A stretch of 64,000 nucleotides of DNA, from contig CM119270.1 of assembly GCA_051294375.1 (NCBI GenBank), positions 8,543,213 to 8,607,212 on the forward strand, written 5' to 3'. Position 1 is the stretch's first letter. Every line of letters begins with the position of its first letter. Shown here in pieces: positions 43,209 to 56,800 of this stretch. A program made the position numbers and the translations under genes. The notes beneath the pieces were generated by a model. It had not been told where the DNA came from. It worked only from the letters and a program-made list of their open reading frames with translations, and searched no databases. Origin of the DNA: Paraspadella gotoi. Lineage: Eukaryota > Chaetognatha.

Positions 43209-43722
43209 CAAATATTTGTAAAAACTCGTTGTTTAATACAAATAAATATATTCAGCTACTTTGTAACGAAATCTTACATAAGTGGTTGTACCAATTTTAT
43301 AACAACGAAAAGAAAGGAAAAGATACAATAAAAAATATATAATTTAAAAATTTTAAAAAAAAATCACTGAAAAAAATTTGTTGCCAATTGCTTTATGTAA
43401 TAACTACAGGAGTTTGCTTTGTTCAATTTTAAAAATTCAGGTATCCTATAAAATGGTCCACACTTGTGCGCATATTCATTAAAATTAATTAAAGTTTTTC
43501 GATCTGGTATAGGAGCAGTAAGCTTTTCTTAACAGACAGTACCATTGGGACACACTGTATATCAACAATTAAAAAATTAAAATAAATTAAAATAAATCCA
43601 AGAAATTAAACTTTACCGTTTTTACTTTCCATTCGGATAAATAATTAAACAAAAATAAACAAATTATTAACAAACAAATCAAAAGTATACAATCCTTAAA
43701 AAAAATTGTGCGAGTGAACAAA

Positions 43723-43815
43723 ATGGCGTTCAAAGAAACTGATGAAACGAACTCGTACATTTGGGACATGCCCGTGCATCGCCCTCCAGACCCCGCTATT
43801 CCCAAGGCAGGATAA
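43723..43815 (+). CDS. Short ORF, possible first exon (30 aa)
   Basis: ATG in a good context (ACAAAATGGCG) opens a 30-residue frame, MAFKETDETNSYIWDMPVHR then PPDPAIPKAG. Codon use is less AT-biased than the surroundings. It lies about 3 kb upstream of the first recognised exchanger exon on the same strand and might be its start exon, but no good GT donor follows before the stop; a GC donor after AAG is the only candidate. The duplicate at about 52,823 has a one-base deletion. Confidence 0.3.
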   Translation: MAFKETDETNSYIWDMPVHRPPDPAIPKAG

Positions 43816-43984
43816 ACTCGTGTGACGAAAATTCTAAAGAATCTTACTAATACTATTGCTTTTGCTTTTTTATCTATAACAGCTTAACTATCGGATTTTC
43901 TTTATGTTTACTATTATTTTTCTCTGCGGGTCTATCAGAGCCATCCACAAATCTTGTGGCATTTTCCTGCGGTAAGGATGATGT

Positions 43985-44147
43985 GAAGAGACAGTAATTA
44001 TTGTTATGTGTTAATGACAGAACCGTTCAATGTAAGCAGTCCCTGAGCTTCGGATCAGGCTAGAACCCCGGACCTTTGAGTTGGGACGAATACTTGCTCG
44101 GCACCAATGGCCGCTGATGAACGGTTGGTGGATTTTAGTCCACCATA
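43985..44147 (-). mobile_element. tRNA-like SINE copy, internally deleted
   Basis: Reverse-oriented copy with both family ends, lacking about 70 bp between GGATCAGGCT and the B-box-like segment. Confidence 0.65.
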
Positions 44148-44333
44148 CATCCCCCCCTCCGTAGGGAGAAGTCTGTTGCGTCTCTTCAGTGAATTGTTGT
44201 TGTTGGTGGAAAGTTCGTCACCAAGTTGAGGCATGTCGCCTGATGTGTTGTGGGCGGAAAGTGCATCGCCATGTTGAGGCATGTCGCTGAAAGTGTTGTT
44301 GTTGCTGTTGTGTTCGAAGTCGGGCTCACCAAT

Positions 44334-44567
44334 GAAGAGACAGTAATTATTGTTATGTGTTAATGACAGAACCGTTCAATGTAAGCAGTCCCTGAGCTTC
44401 GGATCAGGCTGTAACACCATGTAACAGGCGGGTTAAGCACCCCGTCCCTCTTAACTGCCAGACGACCACCGGGCTAGAACCCCGGACCTTTGGGTTGGGA
44501 GGCGAATGACTTGCCTCCGGCACCAATGGCCGCTTGCAGAACGGTTGGTGGATTTTAGTCCACCATA
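44334..44567 (-). mobile_element. tRNA-like SINE copy
   Basis: Full-length reverse-oriented copy in tandem with the deleted copy at 43,985, separated by a GTTG-rich 186-bp spacer that has two imperfect repeats of AAGTTGAGGCATGTCGCCTG. Confidence 0.7.
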
Positions 44568-44814
44568 GATGTCTCAATACCATATTTAAGATAAATTGTT
44601 AATTGTAATTAGCAAATGAAGAATGGATTTAAATATCGAAGATTCTCATTTCTTCTTTTTTTTCACTTTGTATTTTTTGTCCAAGATCAAAGATTGACCT
44701 TTAACCTTTCAAATTTTAGAAAGATGATCGTATTATTTTCTCTCTTTTCGTTGCTAAGTGAATATTAGGAAATGTTTATTGAGTGCCAATACAACGATTT
44801 TTTATTATCAATAG

Positions 44815-44851
44815 TACATGTTTCGACTCTGCTGGTTCGAGTCTTCATCAG
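44815..44851 (-). ncRNA. Hammerhead ribozyme (left arm)
   Basis: Minus strand: CTGATGA (44,851-44,845), extra A, stem II GACTC/GAGTC with a nine-base loop, GAAA (44,824-44,821), palindromic ACATGT, triplet GTA ending at 44,815. Stem I pairs CAAAG upstream with CTATTG downstream with one bulged A. Confidence 0.7.
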
Positions 44852-44890
44852 CTTTGAAAAACATTAACAAAAATGCTCTACACATTAAGT

Positions 44891-44958
<68 letters not shown>

Positions 44959-45067
44959 GCCCTTTGTTGGAAACTCTCCCTCAATCTCTCTCACTCACTC
45001 TCTCTTTCTCTCTCTCTCTAACTTAAAAAACTTAATGTGTAGAGCATTTTTGTTAATGTTTTTAAAG

Positions 45068-45104
45068 CTGATGAAGAATCGAACCAGCAGAGTCGAAACA
45101 TGTA
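45068..45104 (+). ncRNA. Hammerhead ribozyme (right arm)
   Basis: CTGATGA (45,068-45,074), stem II GAATC/GAGTC (one mismatch against GACTC in the left arm), GAAA (45,095-45,098), ACATGT, triplet GTA ending at 45,104. AAAG and CTATT can pair as stem I. Confidence 0.65.
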
Positions 45105-45504
45105 CTATTGATAATAAAAAATCGTTGTATTGGCACTCAATAAACATTTCCTAAGAAAGATGATCAAAATAAAATAAAAACTACTTCTTTCAATTGAAAA
45201 AATCCAGATCCAGATAGCTTATAAAAAGTTTTTATGATTTATTTTTAAATATTTTGATGATAAGTGGGTCAGAATAAAAAAAAATCTTAAAAAATTATTA
45301 TCATCATCACCATCTTTCGATGATTTTATCAGTTTTTTTAGATTTTTACTGAGAAAACTTTAAAATTTTTAAAAGCTGTAATTATATTTTTTGTTTAACT
45401 TTTTATGCTATATCATTAAAAATACATTAAAAAAATTTAGATTAAAATTTTGTTTTTCTTTATATAGTAATGTGACATTACTATATGTTGTGAGTGTTAA
45501 ATTT

Positions 45505-46516
45505 AATAGGAGAATAACGAAATTCGAATTTAACAACAATTGTTTTTTTAAAATCGTTACTATACAGTTTCACAAACATTGGGTTTGGAGAGAGAGAGAG
45601 AGGAGAAAGAAAGAGGGAGAGAGAGCTTCCAACAAAGAATTGAGTAAAGGATAGTGGTCAGATGTGAGGACAGGTGAAAGTGAGGACAGGGAAGGAGGGA
45701 GAGCAAGTAAGATTTGAAATTGGTGAAGGGAGAGAGAGAAAGAAAGAGAGAAATCAATACATTTGCTAATGTACAACAAAGATAAATGAGAAAAACTAAA
45801 TATAACAGAGATTAATAAATAAATTAATTGTGTGTGAGAGTTTGAAATTTGAAATAGTGGAAGATGAAAAATGAAAGGATGAGGGATAGATAAGGTAAGG
45901 TAAGTGAAAAATATAAGTTAAGAAAGAGCTCAAATTGAGCTGCCCCCCCCCCGGCTGGGCTAATGAAGGGTGTTGCCAATGTGGTCGTTCATAGGCCTGT
46001 CATGGGTTGAGAGGATATTGTGGTGAAGTGAGAGAGGCTGGGATCTTGAAGGGATCCAGATGGAAAAATGCAAAGTGCCAATCGAATATCTCTCTGACCT
46101 GATAAGCCTGCCGACGGCCCTCCTGTGGTTGCCTGTTCTGGCCTGTTTCGGGACAGGAGATACAGACTCCTCTCCCTCCTCCTGCAGCCAGCTCAATTTG
46201 AGCTCTTTCTTAAGTTATATTTTTCACTTACCTTACTTTATCTATCTCTCATCACTTATTCTTCTATTTCATTTTTCACTAATTCAAATTTCAAACTCTC
46301 ACAAATAATTAATTGATTTTTTAATCTCTGTTATATTTAGTTCTTATCATTTATATTTGTTGTACTTTATCAAATGTATTGATTTTTCTCTCTCTCTCTT
46401 TCTAGCTCTCTCTTTTCACCAATTTCAAATCTTACTTGCTCTCCCTCCTTCCCTGTCCTCACTTTCACCTGTCCTCACATCTGACTACTATCCTTTACTA
46501 AGTTCTTTGTTGGAAG

Positions 46517-46559
<43 letters not shown>

Positions 46560-46586
46560 TCTCTAAAATTTCGTTATTCTCCTATT
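45505..46586. mobile_element. 1.1-kb foldback element without ribozyme
   Basis: Left arm begins AATAGGAGAATAACGAAATT (45,505-45,524) and its complement ends the right arm (46,567-46,586). Inside, long imperfect arms of about 370 bp (45,575-45,945 and 46,193-46,560) contain matching TC/GA runs, TTCCAACAAAGAA, GAGGACAGG and AGCTCAAATTGAGCT. The loop of about 245 bp includes CCTGATAAGCCTGCCGACGG, which resembles the GC-rich core of the 38,988 hammerhead foldback, so the families may be related. No long protein frame is present. Confidence 0.7.
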
Positions 46587-46830
46587 AAGTAGAGTAATGT
46601 GATAATATTAATTAGATTAGTATCTACAGAAGAAAGTATTTATAAAAATCTATTTTAATACTATAATCAATGATCACGATTGATTATATTAATTCTGTAA
46701 ACATTTTTAACACATTCTATCGGCTATGGCTTTTCAAAATGACATATTTGCCTTTCAAGAAGGTCAAACGTGAATGTTCTGATCAAACAAATAGTTGAAG
46801 CGTCCATTTTTTATAATTTTCTTTTAATAG

Positions 46831-48164
46831 TCGAATTCCTTACGCTTTCTTCGTGCTATTAATTGGAATTGTGTCAGGCTACTTTACAACCTTCGACAAG
46901 AGCGACATATTAATGAAAACATACTGTAAAATTGTGGTATTTTGTTTGCTTGACTCTTTAATCATTGACATTTGTGAATTTATAAATGTCATTTTCATAT
47001 ATTATTACATTATCCAGACTGATGCAACTTTACATTTTTTCAACAGAAGGATATGAATATAATATTTCACGTTATTTATCCATTTATTTTCTTTGACTCT
47101 GCATTCCGGACTGAAATACATATCCTAAAAAAAGCAGGTCTTCAGGTAAATTTCTCAGAAAAATATTAGTTACTATAATTCTCCACAAACTCAGTAGCTT
47201 CATGGGGAAAACCACGTTTTTTCACGCTTTCCCTACAAGGTAGGTTACAAGGTACATTGTACAGAAGGTTTAGAATTTGCTTCTATAATTGATTTTAAAA
47301 CAATTTATTAGTTTGTCAATTGTCTTTCTGAGATGAAAGATGACAAGAATTGTTTACTTGTTTAATACAAACACTCCAAAAATTCGGGGATTACATCCAT
47401 TACTGATTGATCTGAAAACTTAACTTTCCTTATTTTCTTACAGGTATTCTTGCTTTCTTTTCCAGGACTTATAATTGGTATTTTCATTTTTGGTCTTTCA
47501 ACTAAGGTTATTACAAATTTCAACTAACATTACATAATGATTTTTTTCAAAAAACCTTCTATGGTGGACTAAAATAGTACACCCATCGTTAGAGCGTTGA
47601 AAAATAACAAAATATAACAAATCAAGAATTATGTCTCTTCAATGATAATTTATTACTGTACGTTTACATTCATCGCATCCATTATCCACACCACCTCAAA
47701 ACAAGTTGAAGGCGACAATGTCGGATCTGAACGCGATCATTATCGGTAATAATTCATTAATAATTAAATTATACAACCAACATAATGTAAATATTTAAAT
47801 AAAATATTAAAATATATATTATGTTATTTTCCTTTCTTTTTCGTTGTGAGAGAAATGAGTTTTGAATTTGGTGGCAGTTGGCAACAAACGAATTTATTTT
47901 ATTATTAAACGGACATGTTCGTTCATAGTATCGAACCTTCATCAGCGCTAAGGGTTTTTGGACACAGGCGAGAAAGAGGCAGTCGGCAGGGTAACAGGCA
48001 GAGAGACATTCGACATTTTTCCCAAGGGTACGCCTCCACTGCCGGCATATGCAAACTCACGACACTATTCTGTGCTAACTCTGTGTTGGAAAACTTTTGC
48101 CCTCTCTCTGTATTCTCTCTCTCTCCTCTCTCTCTCCTCTCTCTCTCTCCTCTCTCTCTCTCTC

Positions 48165-48207
<43 letters not shown>

Positions 48208-50798
48208 TTCTCCTTCTTTCCTTCCTATTTAATTCACCAAATGTTCACCATGTTTCAAAACTTTTGCGCTGTGAAGGTTCGTTTATGAACCGAAATATGT
48301 CTGTTTATAATAAAAATAAATTCGTTGTTGCCACCAAAATTCAAGACTCTTTTCTCTAAATAAAATATATAAAATATATGTAAAGTAAAATAGCGTAAAT
48401 TCTCTTTTTCATGATTCTGGGCATTTCAGGAACCGGTTAACCAGGATGCTTTTGTTAAATGAAATTTTAGAAGATACTGAAAGAACTGAGCAGATATATA
48501 GCATTTAGTTATACATGTTTTTTTTCCTCCCACTTCTCCCTCCATTCCTCTACCCCCGACCACTTTTTCCCCTTTTCCGCACCCCGAAGGTCTCCTCTGG
48601 ATCCGCGTGGTCCAGCCCCCCGCGCTCAAAGCTTTGGACTTTCCGTCTATAAAAAATCTGAAGAACGACTTTTTTGCTTACATTTCCGGTCAAGCAATGT
48701 TCACGTGGAGCGCATTGGAACGCCAAAGCTACGCGTCATGCAAAGTGGGCGTTGGTCCTTGGATGCGTTGGCGCGAGGTCCGTAGTTGACCATGCCGGAT
48801 TGAGGGTCGACATCGATGAGGACGTCAGTTAGTTTTGGAAGATAGGGCCAATCTATAGTCAATTGGGGTGGTTCGAAGTTTGATTAGGTACCTTCCCAAG
48901 TGAAACTTCAAATATTTTTGAAAAAAACTTTCAACTGGACCAAAAAATTTCAATAGCTAGAAACACTATATTTGATTTAATATTTAATAAATTTTAAGTT
49001 TTTCGAATTTTGAATCCACTTATCATCAAAATAATTGAAAAAAGATATACTTTGTGTAGACAACTTTTCATAAGCTATCTGAATGCTGTTTTTAACATAA
49101 TAAAATTCCAAAAATTTGTTTGACATTTTCTCTATCTATAATAAATATTATAAATTATTTATATATTATTATTATAAATTATTTATTTATAGATAGAAAT
49201 ATCAACAATTTTTTGGAATTTTATATGTTAAAAACAGATTCAGATACTTATAGTTGTTCAAAAATATGATTCAATTTGAGATAGGCAATTAAAAACCTTA
49301 ATCATCATGATCATCATCATGCCATGATTTAACAGTTTTTGTAATTTTCAGTAATTAAAACTCAAAATTTTAAAAATTTGTAAATTACATTTTTAGCTTA
49401 ACTTGGAGCTCTTTCAGAATCAATTAGAAAACTTAAAATACCACACAAAAATTTTGACGTTATATAGCCAAAATAATAATTTATTTGAATTACTCATGAT
49501 CGGAACATTTTTTGCAAAAAATATTTTAACACAATACATTAATACCAATATGCTGTCCATAATATCTTTGAATTTGGTCGGCTATAAGAAGAGATGGTTT
49601 GTAATTTATGTGTTTTGGTCAAACGGCCATTTTAATCTTTATCTACTTTTTCGTAAATTATATTTATTTTTCGTGTATTAGTATCGACATACGTACAGTA
49701 AATAATTATCTCTTTAATGAATTATATTAAACTGAAAAATTGATATTTGTTTCAATTGATCAATGTTTATTCTTTCTGTATGACTCCCGTAATTTTCTAT
49801 TTTTTTTATTTCCATCCATCGCAGATCAAACACACCGCGCTGTCGCAAGAAAGGAAATCTGATGAAAGACTTTTACGCTTTCGGGTGAAGGGCGGCACGT
49901 TCCAAAAAAATACATACGCCGCAAGCTTGGAATTTCGCAAAACGACGAGCAGATAATTTTTTCTTGTATAATATACATTAAACAAACAGCGGCCTTTTGT
50001 TTCGCAGATCTCTTTTTATTTTACTTAGGTATAAGTGATACACAACTTTAGTTCATCGGTGAAAAAATATTTACATAAAAAATTATTTAAATTTAATTAT
50101 ATTTCAATGCTATCTTTGAGAAATTTTTTCGCGCTGTTTCAAAAATTTTATTACCTTGAGTTATAGTTTTAAAAGAATGTTTGCTGTATTATTTACAATG
50201 TTTTAGGCGCTCAAAAATATTGTCTATAAATTAATATTTTATAATTAAATTTACATAGAAAAATATTTTTTTGTTTTGTTTTCTTTATAAATATAGATTA
50301 GGTTTAACCACAAAGCTTCGTTCTCCTCAATTCATATAAACTTATTTCTTTTCTCCCTCAGTATATTTGAATTCCAATACAGAAGGCTTCATACTTATAA
50401 AATGTGGTACCCTTTTTGTTGACCAGAAAAAAATTTATTCATTTTTTTCGCTTTTCTTGTGTGAATCAAGTGAATCAGTTTAAAAAGAGTTCCAACTGTA
50501 AAGGCTGCAAATATCAAATGTTCACTAATTTATTGAGAAGACGCCAAGCAACAATCTCGCATACGACTACATCGAGATTATTATGTGAAGACGAGACCGA
50601 CGACAACAAAACGAAACGTTAAACGACATGATGTACGAAAAAAGAGAGATGAACGAGAAGAGACCAACACCTGAGCACGATGAAGAGACGAGAGACCGAA
50701 TGACGACCTGAAGAGGAGCAACAAAGACTGACGAAGAGACAACCGAAAACGAACGATAATGGGTAGCTGTCCAAGCTTTTCTCTTTTCTTCTCTCTCT

Positions 50799-50848
<50 letters not shown>

Positions 50849-53800
50849 TCTTCTCTCTCTGTACGATCTCTTGCGTGATCGTTCGTTTTTTAGAATTCTG
50901 ATTATTTTTTTCCTCTAAAAAACTTTTTTTCAATACAAAATCCCAAAATTTACATCCGAGATTTTCGTAGATTTTATTTTTAGAAAAAGTGAAAAATAAC
51001 TCATACGACAGAAATGTTACGCTTCTCTCCGTCTCTCTTCGTCTCTCACCGTCTCTCTCCGTTCTCTTCCACTCTCTTTCCGTCTCTCTGTTTCTCTCTG
51101 TGTTGTTTCTGTCTCTAATCTGTACGTATCTTTTGCTGATAGTTCGTTTTTTTGAAAAATTTCTGATTATTTTTTCTTTCTTAAAAACTTTATTATCGCC
51201 ATTTATTCCCCACTTTTAGTATACACACCTACACAAGCATCTCAAGACGAAAATTGGTATTAATCAAATACTTTGGCTTTATTGTATAAATGCTAGAAAT
51301 CCGTTCCTGGTCTCAAATACTTGTAATGGGAATTAACAGATTGTTATCAAAAAGAAATAAATAATAAAATAAGCAAAATAGCATAGTTTAATGGCAGATT
51401 TCATTGCCAGAGGAAGTCTCTGTCTAAATTTTGTTGATCGAAAAAAATGAATTTTTTACACAATTTGAATATGCCAGATTGTATGCTATATTCCGATCAT
51501 TTTTTTACTGCCTATTTTTGGCCGGTTTATGGTTAACTAGCCAAACAATGTATCTAGTTATCAAGTTTAATTAGTACAGCAGTGAGGAAGTTGAAATGTG
51601 TGGCCATTTTCTTTGTTTTATATCGATTCAATTATTTTTTGTTTGAATTTCAACTTCATTATGATTTACTGCAATATGCAATTTAGATTATATACTTTTT
51701 CATAATACTATTCCTTGTCGAGATCTTATTACTTTTTAAGATTTTTATACTATTATTTCGAATTCAATTTTTAGAAATTTTTCAGTGCAAAACATTTAAT
51801 TTAAAGTCCTTATTCTCACTTTTTTAAATTTTAGAGAATTTTTTTATTCTAAAATACTTTTATTAAAAAAATTATGTAAAAAAATATTTGAAATATATAT
51901 AAATTATTTAAATTTTAATTGGTATAAAATAAGTGGGTTAATAAAAAAATAAACAAATATTAAAAAAAATACAAAAATTAATAAAAATATGCTAATTAAT
52001 TTGATATTTAAATTTATTATTTGAAGTTGTGAGTGATTGAATATTAAGCCATTTTATTCAATAAATTATTTTTAATCAATTCAAAAAGTAATATGAACAA
52101 GGTAAGTAGATAGTTTTAAAAATAATGCATTACTGCATTATAAAAGCTCTGAGAGCTAAAAATATGCGGTAGTTTCTTACTGTCCTGCATCTAAAAAATA
52201 TATTTAAAATATTATTTAATCAATATTATAAAAAATATTCTAAACTTTTCACAATCCAAATTTGTCAAATGCGCTGACGAAGGTCCGAATCAAGGACCGA
52301 AACATGTCCAAATATTGTAAAAACTCGTTGTTTAATACAAATAAATATATTCAGCTACTTTGTAAACGAAATCTTACATAAGTGGTTGTACCAATTTTAT
52401 AACAACGGAAAAGAAGAAAAGATACAATAAAAAATATATAATTTAAAAATTTAAAAAAAAATCACTGAAAAAAATTTGTTGCCAATTGCTTTATGTAATA
52501 ACTACAGGAGTTTGCTTTGTTCAATTTTAAAATTCAGGTATCCTATAAAAGGTCCACACTTGCTGGGCATATTCATTAAAAATTAAATTAAAGTTTTTCG
52601 ATCTGGTTATAGGAGCAGTAAGCTTTTCTTAACAGACAGTACCATTGGGACACACTGTTATATCAACAATTAAAAAATTAAAATAAATTAAAATAAATCC
52701 AAGAAATTAAACTTTACCGTTTTACTTTCCATTCGGATAAATAATTAAACAAAAATAAACAAATTATTAACAAAACAAATCAAAAGTATACAATCCTTAA
52801 AAAAAATTGTGCGAGTGAACAAAATGGCGTTCAAAGAAACTGATGAAACGAACTCGTACATTTGGACATGCCCGTGCATCGCCCTCCAGACCCCGCTATT
52901 CCCAAGGCAGGATAAACTCGTGTGACGAAAATTCTAAAGAATCTTACTAATACTATTGCTTTTGCTTTTTATCTATAACAGCTTAACTATCGGATTTTCT
53001 TATGTTACTATTATTTTTCTCTGCGGGTCTATCAGAGCCATCCACAAATCTTGTGTCGATTTCGTGCCGGTAAGGGATGATGTGAAGAGACAGTAATTAT
53101 TGTTATGTGTTAATGACAGAACCGTTCAATGTAAGCAGTCCTGAGCTTCGGATCAGGCTAGAACCCCGGACCTTTGAGTTGGGAGGCGAATGACTTGCCT
53201 CGGCACCAATGGCCGCTGATGAACGGTTGGTGGATTTTTAGTCCACCATACATCCCCCCCTCCCGTAGGAGAGTCTGTTGCGTCTCTTCAGTGAATTGTT
53301 GTTGTTGGTGGAAGTTCGTCACCGAAGTTGAGCCATGTCGCCTGATGTGTTGTCGGCGGAAAGTGCATCGCCATGTTGAGGCATGTCGCCTGAAAGTGTT
53401 GTTTGTTGCTGTTGTGTTCGGAAGTCGGGCTCACCAATGAAGAAGACAGTAATTATTGTTATGTGTTAATGACAGAACCGTTCAATGTAAGCAGTCCCTG
53501 AGCTTCGGATCAGGCTGTAACACCAGTTACAGGCGGGTTAAGCGACCCGTCCCTCTTAACTGCCAGACGACCACCGGGCTAGAACCCCGGACCTTTGGGT
53601 TGGGAGGTCGAATGACTTGCCTCCGGCACCAATGGCCGCTGATGAACGGTTGTGGATTTTAGTCCACCATAGATGTCTCAATACCATATTTTAAGATAAA
53701 TTGTTAATTGTAATTAGCAAATGAAAGAATGGATTTAAATATCGAAGATTCTCATTTCTTCTTTTTTTCACATTTGTATTTTTGTCCAAGATCAAAGATT

Positions 53801-56800
53801 GACCTTTAACCTTTCAATTTTAGAAAGATGATCGTATTATTCTTCTCTTTTCGTTGCTAAGGGAATATTAGGAAATGTTATTGAGTGCCAATACAACGAT
53901 TTTTTATTATCAATAGTACATGTTTCGACTCTGCTGGTTCGAGTCTTCATCAGCTTTGAAAAACATTAACAAAATGCTCTACACATTAAGTAGAGAGAGA
54001 GGAGAGAGAGGAGAGAAGAGAAAGGAGAGAGAGTGAGCCCTTTGTTGGAACACTCTCCCCAATCTCTCTCACTCACTCTCTCTTTCTCTCTCTCTCTAAC
54101 TTAAAAAACTTAATGTGTAGAGCATTTGTTAATGTTTTTTAAAAGCTGATGAAGAATCGAAACCAGCAGAGTCGAACAGATGTAGCTATGATAATACAAA
54201 CAATCTTGTACGTTCATCAGCGGCAATTGGTGCAGGAGGAAAGTCATTCACCTCCCAACCCAAAAGTCCGGCGTTTTAACCCGGTGGTGGCCTAGCAGTT
54301 AAGTGGGACGGGGCGCTTAACACGGTGGGTTACAAGTTACAACCTGGTCCAAAGCTCAGGGACTGCTTATATTTAACGGTTCTGTTACTAACTCATAACA
54401 ATTATTATTATTTCTTCACTTCATTTTTATCGTTCGAAAATTATTAGTTACCTGACATAATGCAATTTAGGTAGCATTCAACTGGACTTTTTACCAAGCA
54501 ATGACCTTCTCCTCTATTTTGGGGAGCACGGATCCCGGTTTCATTCTGGACGTCTTCTCTGAGCAGTACACTCCAGTCAAACTCGGTATTACTGAGAAGC
54601 GACTAGTCCGGATAAATAGATAAGTCAGAACGCAACTATTCGTTTTTTGTAATGTTATCACTTTTGTATTGTTTTGCAGGGATCATTATTAGTGGTGAAG
54701 CAGTTATTAACGATGCTACAGCCTTTGTTTTTCATGACGTCTTTTATCATCGCTCTTTAAACGTCTCGGATTATGAGGGTAAAATGTTTTTTTTTAAAAA
54801 CAACATTTTAAATATACAACTTAGGAAAAAAGAAAATATTTTACCCGGGAAATGATATTAAACATATTTTATAACATTCTATGTTAGCATTTATGCATTA
54901 ACATCATCGCAGAATAAACAGACAGTAAACAAATATCAGATCCATCAGCTGGTCCATTTCCTGCGATGACATAATAAACAAGAACAATAATTCCATTGTG
55001 CTGCGCCTCATTGTCTTTTTATTTCATGTATTTTCCGGGTAACATGAGCGTTCGACACGCACTGATAGTAACAAGTTTGTGCAAACAATGTCGGATCTGC
55101 CTACGATAATTAAGTGCTAATAAGCTAACTTGGTCAACTTGCATAATTTAATCAACTTGCATAATTTGGTCAACTGGCATAATTTCATTTAAGTTGGTTG
55201 ATTCCCGACGATGATTCATCCAATCGGCGAGTCTTTGTAGATTTTATCCGAGTTGCGGATCCGATTCAATTCGGTTCTGATTCCATCTGAAATGATTTGG
55301 TCAACTTGCAGAATTTGGTCAACTGGCATAATTGGTCAACTTTCAGAATTTAGTCAACTGGCATATTTTTGTCAATTGGCATAATTTGGTCAATCAATCA
55401 ATCAATCAATCATCAATCAGAGAGAGATAGAGAAAGAGAAACTTTTAAAAATTCCAATAAATGTGTCTTTTGTTTTTCTAATTTGAACTCTTTTCCACTC
55501 CTACAATTCCATAAAAAATTTATATCCAGCTTTATCACATACTTTCCTACCCACTTCACAAAATTCAATTTCAATTTATCTATCCATTTTTAATAAACAT
55601 AATAATTATGAGTAAATTAAGTAAAATACTTCAAGTAAATAATACTTTTTGTTTTTTCCATTTTAACTCATTTCCACTGCACGATTCCATTGAAACTTTA
55701 ATCCAGCTAACCAACACTTTCCTACCATATACAAAATTTCAAGTCAATTGCCCTATCCACTCATGAGCAATTGGCATTCAAATAGTGAAAATATTTTTTT
55801 TGTTTTTTAATTAAACCAAATTCCACTCGCACGATTCCATCGAAACTTCATATCCATCTCAATCACACAGTTCCTACCCACACACAAAATTTCATACAAT
55901 ATCCATCAATCAGAGTATTGGAGTGTTTTGAAGGGGGGACGGACGGATGGACAGACAGACGGACATCATTTTTTTGTGCATAATTTATCATAATTCGAGG
56001 TTCTGATATGATAATAATAATTTACCGACAATATTTTGGGGTGGGACCGACGGACTGACAAAGTTAATTATAGAGTCGGAATCTGCTGACAAGCTGTTCC
56101 GACTAAAAATAACCGAGGAAATGTTAACAAGTTGGCTAATCGAATTATTAAGGTTTGTTATTTCGTATCAAGTATGATACATATGAATGATACGTTACTT
56201 TACCTTCCTACCAAGTATGGACTATATTAAATGAGTTAAACGAGCACTCGCGGCGCAACTAAAAAAAATCGAATTTCTTGAAGCTTACAATTTTCAATTT
56301 AGTTTCTTTACTGACCTTTTTCAGAAAATTTTAAAAAAACAAAAGTTATTTTTTTCATTATTACAAATGTATATATGTGTATTAGACCTTTCCATATATG
56401 AAAAGTTTTGAAATCAAAAAACGAGTATTGTGTAAAAGGTGCACTGCCCATACATCATATGAATTTTTTTAACATTTTTTTTAAATTTACAGTAAATGCT
56501 GCCAACAAAAAAAAATTTAAAAAATGGACTTTTTGCTAAATATCTTTAAAAGCTTTATTGCTAGAGGGACGAAACCCAAACTATCTTGTAGACTGTAGAG
56601 CGCAAAAAATTGACTGTTACATACCTTGCATTATAAATTCATTTTTTTACTAAGGAAAATTTTTTTTAAAACCTATTGTTTTGGGCAATTTTTGATAAAA
56701 AATTTTAAAAATGATATTTTTAACAATGTTTGTAAAATATTTTTAAAAAAAAATATGGCGAATTGAATAAAAAGATAATTTCCTTTGTTTTGCTGAAAGA

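Larger units (their letters stand above)
44765..45154. mobile_element. Second foldback family with two hammerheads
   Basis: Nearly perfect inverted arms: TTAGGAAATGTTTATTGAGT at the left, its complement ending at 45,154. Moving inward come CAATACAACG, the ribozyme, CATTAACAAAAATGCTCTAC and a (GA)n or (CT)n run; the loop contains CCCTTTGTTGGAAACTCTCC. Arm sequence differs from the 38,988 element except for the ribozyme core, so two separate families share one architecture. A damaged copy lies at about 53,870-54,207. Confidence 0.75.
47562..54207 (+). repeat. Damaged copy of 38,541-45,129 inside exchanger intron
   Basis: Collinear with 38,541-45,129: a SINE start, the hammerhead foldback, the last two EGF-gene exons (frame-broken at about 48,592-48,832 and 49,826-49,975), the TC arrays, the solitary ribozyme, the SINE pair and the second hammerhead foldback. 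Indels are dense in the first half and at the end but sparse from about 51,220 to 53,000. The left edge (TATGGTGGACTAAAA then ACACCCATCG) and right edge (ACGTTCATCAGCGGC) are pieces of one SINE, so the block splits a SINE. Confidence 0.85.

Noticed and set aside
44100-44130. CTGATGA inside reverse-oriented SINE copies as another hammerhead
   Set aside because: No GAAA box, cleavage triplet or suitable stem II follows; chance overlap with the SINE sequence.
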